The translations under genes were made by a program, and so were the position numbers. 22,689 bases of DNA from a virus: the IMG/VR virus record IMGVR_UViG_3300020442_001917, positions 1 through 22,689 of that record. One strand, 5' to 3'. The notes under the pieces were generated by a model, which saw only the letters and a list, made by a program, of their open reading frames with translations, was not told the origin of the DNA and ran no database searches. Positions 1 through 6,100 of the stretch are shown here, piece after piece. Position 1 is the stretch's first letter, and each line of letters begins with the position of its first letter.

Positions 1-46
1 CAACAGATTTTAAGTCTGGTGCGTCTACCGATTCCGCCATACTCGC
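1..46 (-). tRNA. tRNA-Leu (anticodon UAA), partial at window edge
   Basis: Read on the minus strand, the sequence starts at 46 with GCGAGTA, continues into a D-arm with GGAATCGGTAGACGC, and then reaches an anticodon loop CTTAAAA, giving anticodon TAA. The D-arm and anticodon region resemble bacterial tRNA-Leu(UAA). The variable arm, T-arm and 3' end lie beyond position 1, so the gene is cut by the window edge. It sits 5 bases downstream of a second tRNA on the same strand, forming a small tRNA cluster as is common in T4-like cyanophages. Confidence 0.85.
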
Positions 47-51
47 GTAGG

Positions 52-124
52 TGCTTCCTGAGAGGATCGAACTCTCCTTAGGCAAATTATGAGTTTGCTG
101 CATTCACCAGATTGCTAAGGAAGC
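52..124 (-). tRNA. tRNA-Met (anticodon CAU)
   Basis: A complete 73-base cloverleaf can be drawn on the minus strand. The acceptor GCTTCCT pairs with AGGAAGC, and the discriminator is A. The anticodon stem GCAAA/TTTGC encloses loop CTCATAA (anticodon CAT). The T-arm is GAGAG-TTCGATC-CTCTC. No CCA is encoded. The first base pair is G:C and the anticodon stem lacks three G:C pairs, so it is not an initiator type. An elongator Met role is most likely, but a CAU anticodon could also be an Ile tRNA modified with lysidine; sequence reading alone does not separate these. Confidence 0.93.
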
Positions 125-131
125 AAAAAAG

Positions 132-410
132 TCAAGGATAGTATTTCCACTCTTGACTTGGTTCATCACATTCTAATGCCATCTCTACGTTTTCGTCAAG
201 TACCCAAGAATGTTCACTTTCAAGGAATTCACATAATTTACTCCAAGTTTCTGGGGGAAAATCATCAACAAACATTCCCCAACTACCAGGTTCTCCATCA
301 GGTTCCCAAGTAGATATTTTTACATCTGGGAAATCTTCAAAGATAACCTCAACCATCGTTTGTTGGTCTTCTTCAGTCTGACAGTAGATTTTCAGATTGT
401 TCAAGTTCAT
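132..410 (-). CDS. Small acidic protein of unknown function
   Basis: This encodes a 92-residue, strongly acidic protein with many Glu and Asp and several Trp residues (for example TWEPDGEPGSWGMFVDDF near residues 34-51). I do not recognise a family. There is no signal peptide or membrane segment. Its first 38 bases overlap the end of the upstream 59-residue gene (373-552), and the tRNA-Met gene starts 7 bases past its stop, so it is the last protein gene before the tRNAs. Dense packing with small same-strand genes and coding-like amino-acid composition support it as real. A later start at Met19 is possible, because no clear ribosome binding site precedes either start. Confidence 0.6.
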   Translation of the reverse strand: MNLNNLKIYCQTEEDQQTMVEVIFEDFPDVKISTWEPDGEPGSWGMFVDDFPPETWSKLCEFLESEHSWVLDENVEMALECDEPSQEWKYYP

Positions 411-552
411 AAGTTGGTGGGTTCAAGCGACAATATTCATTAAAAGTGATTTTCATCTCTTTATCTGTTAGATTGCAATTCCTTGCTGCTTTTGGAAGAT
501 TCCACTTTGCAGCGAATAACATTTCCATAGATTGTCGGGTTTCTGGTCTCAT
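373..552 (-). CDS. 59-residue protein, possibly helix-turn-helix-like, unknown function
   Basis: The frame opens with ATG at 552 and closes with TGA at 375-373. The protein begins MRPETRQSMEMLFAAKWNLP and is predicted to be mainly helical. The middle (AARNCNLTDKEMKITFNEYC) reads like two helices joined by a turn, similar in layout to a small helix-turn-helix, but no DNA-binding role is shown. It overlaps the start of the 92-residue gene by 38 bases on the same strand. A longer ORF in another frame (461-700) covers part of it. I prefer this frame because its composition is ordinary for a folded protein and it ends in a typical same-strand overlap. There is no strong Shine-Dalgarno sequence. 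Confidence 0.5.
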   Translation of the reverse strand: MRPETRQSMEMLFAAKWNLPKAARNCNLTDKEMKITFNEYCRLNPPTYELEQSENLLSD

Positions 553-617
553 AATTGTAGCACTCTAGGATTTCTTTGTAAAAAGAGTCGTTGTAGATGT
601 TCATAAAAAACCTAATA

Positions 618-647
618 GGGCAAATTTTTGCCGGGATTTTTTTGCCC
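618..647. other. Inverted repeat between small genes
   Basis: GGGCAAA at 618-624 is repeated inverted as TTTGCCC at 641-647. Inside lies a tighter palindrome, GGCAAATTTTTGCC (619-632). On the plus strand a run of seven T follows at 637-643. On the minus strand, the direction of the surrounding genes, a T-rich stretch follows after about ten bases. It lies in the 125-base gap between the genes ending at 678 and starting at 552. It could be a weak terminator or an RNA-processing hairpin; the sequence does not decide between them. Confidence 0.35.
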
Positions 648-677
648 CCATTTTTGGAAATAAAAGTCGATTTTCCC

Positions 678-857
678 TCAGAGAGGGGATGCGTACTCAA
701 TCACGTCTTCGCTTGCTTCTTCGCGGACAAACTGAACCAGGTCAAGGAAAGTATTCATGTTATCAAAGTCAACAACCTTCTCACTGCCTTGGTCTGAGTA
801 CAGTGAGATTTTCCAGTTCATAGGGTCGATGATGACCTTAGAGAGATACTCGTCCAT
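678..857 (-). CDS. Small protein of unknown function
   Basis: An open frame runs from ATG at 878 (66 residues, MSNQPNHMDEYL...), but I choose the internal ATG at 857 (59 residues, MDEYLSKVIIDPM...). A sigma70-like promoter has its -10 box at 886-881, so transcription should begin near 874, after the first ATG. The protein contains WKISLYSDQGSEKVVDFD, then a helix-like segment NTFLDLVQFVREEASEDVIEYA. It has no recognised domain and no membrane segment. The stop codon sits inside a small palindrome, CCCTCAGAGAGGG (675-687). It is the first gene of the small minus-strand unit leading to the tRNAs. Confidence 0.6.
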   Translation of the reverse strand: MDEYLSKVIIDPMNWKISLYSDQGSEKVVDFDNMNTFLDLVQFVREEASEDVIEYASPL

Positions 858-880
858 GTGGTTTGGTTGATTACTCATAT

Positions 881-909
881 ACTATACACGGGTTTGAGGG
901 GCAGGTCAA
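881..909 (-). promoter_or_regulatory. Sigma70-type promoter for the small-gene/tRNA unit
   Basis: On the minus strand, -35 TTGACC (909-904) and -10 TATAGT (886-881) are separated by exactly 17 bases (887-903). This is close to the bacterial housekeeping consensus and unlike the ATAAATA-type boxes found upstream of the late tail genes. It lies in the 50-base gap after the late operon's last gene. It would start transcription near 874 and read the small genes and possibly the tRNAs. An early-expressed unit read by the host polymerase is the natural inference. Confidence 0.65.
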
Positions 910-928
910 GGGCACTAGACCAGTTTGC

Positions 929-1708
929 TTACCGGTTGATGCTATAGATTGAGTTGTCTCCAGGGTAATCCTCAATATTAGTTCCTTCATATTCTACAAT
1001 CAATTTTTCTCCGTCTGCTCTTTCAGCATGAATCAAATAAAAACAATCAATCTTAGAAGCATTACCAGACTTAACTTTAACTCTAGTTCCCCATTCAATC
1101 GCGTCCACAATAAGGTCTTGTGATGTACGAATCTGAGTCAGAGTTACAGTAATCGTTGATGGGTCAACTAATCCTCTCCAGTACTCTGGAAGTTCAATTA
1201 TATTACTGTCTGTAAGTCTTCCTCTAAAATAAACACCTGACTCTGGACCCTCTAAGCACACATGGCGAAGTCTATGACCTTCTTTTGTGGGGTGAGGTAT
1301 ATCAAACGGTTTCCTACTAGTTAAGGTAATACCATTAGCACTCACTTCACTCGCCGTCACAGTTCCAGTAATAGAAATACTTCCCTTACCCGTAATGCCA
1401 TCGGTATCATTAATCTGAAGACTATCAATCTGTGCTGTAGAGTGTCTCCAAGGTCTACATGCACCTGGATACAACGCATTCTGCTTTTCCCACTCCTCCT
1501 CACTCATATTACCAAACCAAATATATGGATAGTTTGAGGTTGCTTTACCCCATCCACTACTAAATTCGGTATTACAATCCCTATTATTACTATGAGGAAT
1601 CATCTCACCAGGAAAATCATGTCCTTCTGGTTGCCCTTCTGTTTGTTTTACTTCTCCCTTTTCATCAAAATTAGATGCTGGTTGTAGAATATTTGGTTCT
1701 TCTGCCAT
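929..1708 (-). CDS. Tail-fibre-tip-like virion protein (paralogue of the next gene)
   Basis: This encodes 259 residues. The N-terminal ~85 residues are polar and include a WFGNMSEEEWEKQNALYPG stretch. The middle (about 93-130) has beta-type repeats such as GITGKGSISITGTVTASEVSANGI. The C-terminal ~125 residues form a domain starting FDIPHPTKEGHRLRHVCLEGP and ending DYPGDNS, which I recognise from cyanophage virion structural proteins. The 257-residue neighbour (1721-2494) has the same C-terminal domain, so the two are tandem paralogues. A very good Shine-Dalgarno, AGGAGG, lies five bases before the ATG. It is the last gene of the long minus-strand operon. A role at the baseplate or fibre tip is inferred; the ligand is unknown. 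Confidence 0.75.
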   Translation of the reverse strand: MAEEPNILQPASNFDEKGEVKQTEGQPEGHDFPGEMIPHSNNRDCNTEFSSGWGKATSNYPYIWFGNMSEEEWEKQNALYPGACRPWRHSTAQIDSLQINDTDGITGKGSISITGTVTASEVSANGITLTSRKPFDIPHPTKEGHRLRHVCLEGPESGVYFRGRLTDSNIIELPEYWRGLVDPSTITVTLTQIRTSQDLIVDAIEWGTRVKVKSGNASKIDCFYLIHAERADGEKLIVEYEGTNIEDYPGDNSIYSINR

Positions 1709-1720
1709 AATTTCCTCCTA

Positions 1721-2494
1721 TTAAATTGAACCTGATTGTAAGTATTCTGAGTTGTCTCCTGGATAATCTTTTGGAGATGTTCCTGGATATTCTGCAATAT
1801 TTCTCTCACAATCTATTCTTTCGCCATAGATGTGATAGTAGCAGTTGATTGGTATTCCTCCATTTGATTGTAAGTATACCACATTATCATTGATTCTCTT
1901 AACAATAATATGCTGATGAGCACCAATCGGAGTTAGATTAACTGTTATTGTAGATGGACTTACTAAATTTTTCCAGTATGGTGGTAGAAAAATTCTATCT
2001 TTGTTGATTACTTTACCACGAACATATACGTCTGCTGTAGCTGCTTCAGGTGCTACGTGACGGAGTCTGTAACCCTCTTTAGTTGGGTGTGGGATATCAA
2101 AGTCTTTCTTGGTAGATAATCTATGACCTCCACAGAATGCCCATACATCTCCACCACTTACAACTAATCCACCAGTCTGAAGTCTAAAATTAACATCAAG
2201 GTTACCCATAACTGCTGCATTTGCAGATACAGCAAGAGAATATGGTTGACTAAGACCCTGACACAATGCACCAGGAACAAAAGGAGGAGTGCAATCTGGG
2301 TCTGGGTTAGCCAAAGGACCAACCATCAAAGTTGCATAGGTAGATGGATAATAAACACCAGCACCAACAACCATGGGACCTTCAACATAAGCAGACCCAT
2401 TAATCTTTGTGTTTCCTTCCTTAATAGCAGGAACAAAACTTTGACCAACCTTAAGTTGGCCACCAATATTCATATCATCAAATCCAAATGACAT
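1721..2494 (-). CDS. Tail-fibre-tip-like virion protein with beta-repeat N-terminus
   Basis: This encodes 257 residues. The N-terminal ~130 residues contain short beta-repeat text such as INGSAYVEGPMVVGAG and MVGPLANPDPDCTPPFVPGA, a pattern familiar from cyanophage structural proteins. The C-terminal part begins KDFDIPHPTKEGYRLRHV and ends DYPGDNSEY, matching the paralogue at 929-1708 along its length (the motif FDIPHPTKEGxRLRHV is nearly identical). AGGAG stands five bases before the ATG, inside the 8-base gap after the 210-residue gene. A virion surface or fibre-tip role is inferred from family resemblance and from its place after the needle gene. Confidence 0.77.
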   Translation of the reverse strand: MSFGFDDMNIGGQLKVGQSFVPAIKEGNTKINGSAYVEGPMVVGAGVYYPSTYATLMVGPLANPDPDCTPPFVPGALCQGLSQPYSLAVSANAAVMGNLDVNFRLQTGGLVVSGGDVWAFCGGHRLSTKKDFDIPHPTKEGYRLRHVAPEAATADVYVRGKVINKDRIFLPPYWKNLVSPSTITVNLTPIGAHQHIIVKRINDNVVYLQSNGGIPINCYYHIYGERIDCERNIAEYPGTSPKDYPGDNSEYLQSGSI

Positions 2495-2502
2495 TTTTAC
2501 TC

Positions 2503-3135
2503 CTATGCGTTGTTATTTTTTCTTTGAATTCGTTGCAAATTATTCTTGGAATCTTTGACGGAACATGCATCAGTAACACCACGAATAATTGAACCATAGA
2601 TTTGCAACTGAGCATTTGCAACTAACTCAGCATCTCCAGAAGTTACTATTGAATATTTGTTCTTGGCATTTACCAGAACTTTGTTTGCGTCAAGGGTGAT
2701 ATTTTCTGTTGCATGGAGTCTAATATTTCCTTTGGAACTATCTTCTCCAGTAGCATTGAATTCAATATCTTTCCCTTCAATCCTTACCTTACCATTCTCA
2801 GCAACAATACATATATTACCATTTCTAGCATGAAGCATCAAGGTGTCTTGTGCCTCTTCGTTATCGTCCCCACAACTAACAGTGAAGTTTCCTGGAGATA
2901 CACTTTGAGTCCATCCCTTTCTTCTTCCTGTCTTGTCCATACAGAAAGAATGTCGTCCATCATGTCCCTGTAAAAGAACTGATGAAGTTACTGAACCGTC
3001 TTCATGGATATGACCGAAGTGAATAGAACCATGGTCATTTCCATAACGAATTGCTGTAAAGTTTGCATCTGCCTGTCCTGTAGAAGAATTTTTATCAGGC
3101 AGTCTTGTTGGTTCTGAGTGTCTTTGTGTTGGCAT
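2503..3135 (-). CDS. Beta-helix tail needle-like protein (gp5 C-terminal domain-like)
   Basis: This encodes 210 residues. The N-terminal ~100 residues are mixed and include FGHIHEDGSVTSSVLLQGHDG. Residues about 100-185 are a run of short beta strands with Gly/Asn turns: NGNICIVAENGKVRIEG, then GNIRLHATENITLDANKVLV, then SGDAELVANAQLQIYGS. This is the look of the intertwined beta-helix in the T4 gp5 needle and VgrG spikes. In T4 that helix is fused to gp5; here the gp5-like protein (9057-10835) lacks it, so this separate protein may supply the needle. It follows the 1959-residue gene by 5 bases and has no clear Shine-Dalgarno, suggesting coupled translation. The fold assignment is by eye. Confidence 0.65.
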   Translation of the reverse strand: MPTQRHSEPTRLPDKNSSTGQADANFTAIRYGNDHGSIHFGHIHEDGSVTSSVLLQGHDGRHSFCMDKTGRRKGWTQSVSPGNFTVSCGDDNEEAQDTLMLHARNGNICIVAENGKVRIEGKDIEFNATGEDSSKGNIRLHATENITLDANKVLVNAKNKYSIVTSGDAELVANAQLQIYGSIIRGVTDACSVKDSKNNLQRIQRKNNNA

Positions 3136-3140
3136 TATAC

Positions 3141-6100
3141 TTAAGTTATGTTATCAGGTGTTCCTGGAATATTAAGTCTAGGATCATTACTCTGAATGTC
3201 CGTACCCTGTCTAAGGATTGCAGAAGGTCTTGTAGTGACCTGTCCAGTGATGCTCTCCTGTAGGGTATCATAGACACGAACAAGTTCGCCTACCGTCTCA
3301 TAAACACCAGCATAACGTAGACCATTCTTAATGAATACCTGACCGTAGTATGCTCTACCATCTATATATCCAGTCTGCTTGAGTCCAACCAGGTCAGTAA
3401 CCTGAATTAATGTAGCAGGATCAACCCCAATAGGATCTCTGACAACTCTAAACTTAGGTCTGAGAACAGCATTGACACCTGTATCAGAAAGAATAGATAT
3501 CGTTGGTGTTTTTGTAAAACCTGATCCTGGATCAATGATATCAACACCAACTACAGTTCCAAATGGTCCAAGAACAAGATTAAGAACTGGATTTCTATTG
3601 CCAGTGTTAGGTATTGCTGTACCAGAACCAGGACCACCAGCACCACCTCCGGCACCAGCACCGCTACCAGCACCTCCACCAAAACCACCATCTCCGCCAG
3701 GTATACCTATTGTTGGATCAGTTGTGCCAGTGGTACTTCCTGTGGGTGGTCCCTCTTTATCTGGATCATAGTTTATAAAACCGCCCCCTGAAGGATCTCC
3801 AAACCCTCCAGTCCCTCCTGGACCACCCAGACCATCTCCACCATCAGGATCAACTATGACAGGATCTTTTGGAGGTAATGGTTCATTAATATCAGGAACG
3901 ATAATATCTGGGAAATCAAATCCACCGATAACTATGACTGGATCTCCTATATCATAGTTGATTCCTGGATTTTCAATAACAATATTATCTAGTTCAAGTG
4001 TAACTGGATAACCAGGTCCAATACCACCAGAGTAACCGACACCTGGAGTTGTAATTACAACATCAGTCACAATACCAACTCCACCAATCTCTTGCGGACA
4101 TGGTGGTGGAATCAGAATAGCAGAAGCACCAACAGGATTCTTTTTCCAAGAACTTTGATCATTAATTTCTGTTGGAACTTGTGCCAGAATCTCAAGACCA
4201 CAATAGACAGGGTTCAATACAAAATTAGTTCCTGGTTGATTAGAGTTTTCTAATGTAATCTCAACGGTCTTCTTACCTTTCGTAAATCTTCTTGTCTTTT
4301 CTTCTATATTGTCACCAACACTCGTTCTCTGAACTCTTCTTCCATCAACTCTAACTGTCATAAAATCATCTGCTTCAGTTCGGAAAGTGTATTGTCCATC
4401 AATAGGGAAATCTACATTCTCCCACTTAAATGTCCATTCTCTTCCTTGAATCTCATCAGTTGCCTGCCTTCCAAAAGCAAAGAAAGGAGATAGATATGGA
4501 CCTAAATGATCCTTTGGATTACGTCCTTTCTTTTTATAACTTGTGATAAGAGGACCCGTATATTTAATTTTACCCTTTCCTTGTGGATTTTTAACTTTCT
4601 TTGGTTTCTCTGCCTCTTCATCAATGGCAGTAGTGAGGATTTTTACATAAGAATCTTCGCCATCAGCAGAACCCTCTTCTTCTGTTGCTATACCACCTCT
4701 ACCAACAAAAACTTCAAGTCTAGTTCCAGCAGGAAGTTTCTCTGAAGCATATGCATAAGCAGCACCGGATCCACCGCCACCACCTTTAATCATTTTTTCC
4801 TTGACCTCAGTCTCAATTTTGATGGTTCTCCTATTACCATCACTGTCATAAAAGAAAGTTTCCCCTTCACCTGTACCAGTTATAACTTCAACTGCCTTAT
4901 CTGCCCTATCAGTATAACCAGATCCACCACCACCAATACAAGAAACTTTTACAGAAGTTCTGTTTAATTTTCCTGGTTCTGTTTGTGGTACTAATACTTC
5001 GTAAGTTCCTGGTTTTGTAAAGGTTCTACTCTTACCAGTACTACCCCAGATAATCTTGACCGCACCATCTCCACCATTTCCAGCACGACCCTTTCCACGG
5101 GATCCACCACCACCGCCGCCATAGATAGCACCATCTCCACCGTCATCATCATCACTCCGGACCTCATTATTACTTCCTCTCTCAGTTCCATTTAAATTAA
5201 CTCCAAAACCACCATCAATCGTGCCTCCCTTTCCGGTCTTTGCGGTTCTGCCATTTCTTAAACCAGCACCACCACCGTTACCACCTTTACTTCCATCCTG
5301 TTCTCCTTCACCGGGGGCACCTCTACCACCTTTTCCTTTCTTTACTTTACCAACCTTAGTTTGTTTTTTGCCTGAGTTTCCACCAAAACCTCCACCAGCT
5401 TGGCAGAGCATTTTTTCTTTAATAATTTCAACATCAATTTCTTCTGCAGTATTCACCCAGTCAGCAGTATCAAAAATTACTTTTGGTTTTTTAACAAAAG
5501 ATTGTTGAGGAGCATTTCTTACCTTAACAGTAATGTTTGTGCTTCCTTGATTGAGAAAAACTTTATTCAATTTTGGAAGTTCTGTTTTGAAACCTTCTAA
5601 ATCAAAGGTTGAACCACCAACAGTAATCGTTCCACTGTTATCGCAAGAACCCCTTACACCATAGAAACCATCATAAGGGATATCAACATTCCAAGTCTTA
5701 GAAAAATCTTTTCCTGACTCTGAACTTTCGGGACTTGACTTTGGTTTGACTGGAGACATCGCAAAACGATTCATAAATTTTGCCCATCTGGAATCATAGG
5801 CAGGGAACCATCTACCACCATCAGAACCTTTGGTAAATCTAGTTGTCCACATTGGATTGTTTGGACATCTACCTTCTTGTGGTGGTGGAGTTTCTTGTGG
5901 AATTGGTGCCTTTGGTGCATTAATAGTTAATGCAAACCCCATTGGATTCTCTTGCCATGATTGTAGATTTTCAAAGTCTACAGTTTGTTCCTGAGATGCT
6001 GTTCTAATATCAATGGCAATACCCATAGGATTACCACTCAGCAAAGTCTTACCTCTTTTCTGGGTAAGTTCTACTCTAATTCTATAACTTCCTTTGGTAA

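Noticed and set aside
461-700. 79-codon minus-strand open frame covering the gap between small genes
   Set aside because: Its start overlaps the end of the 678-857 gene, it reads through a palindromic intergenic stretch with low-complexity Lys-rich text, and it conflicts with the better 59-residue frame at 373-552.
3472-3771. Proline-rich plus-strand frame, with a similar one at 5221-5508
   Set aside because: Both are mirror images of glycine-rich segments of the giant virion protein (GGN codons read as NCC proline codons).
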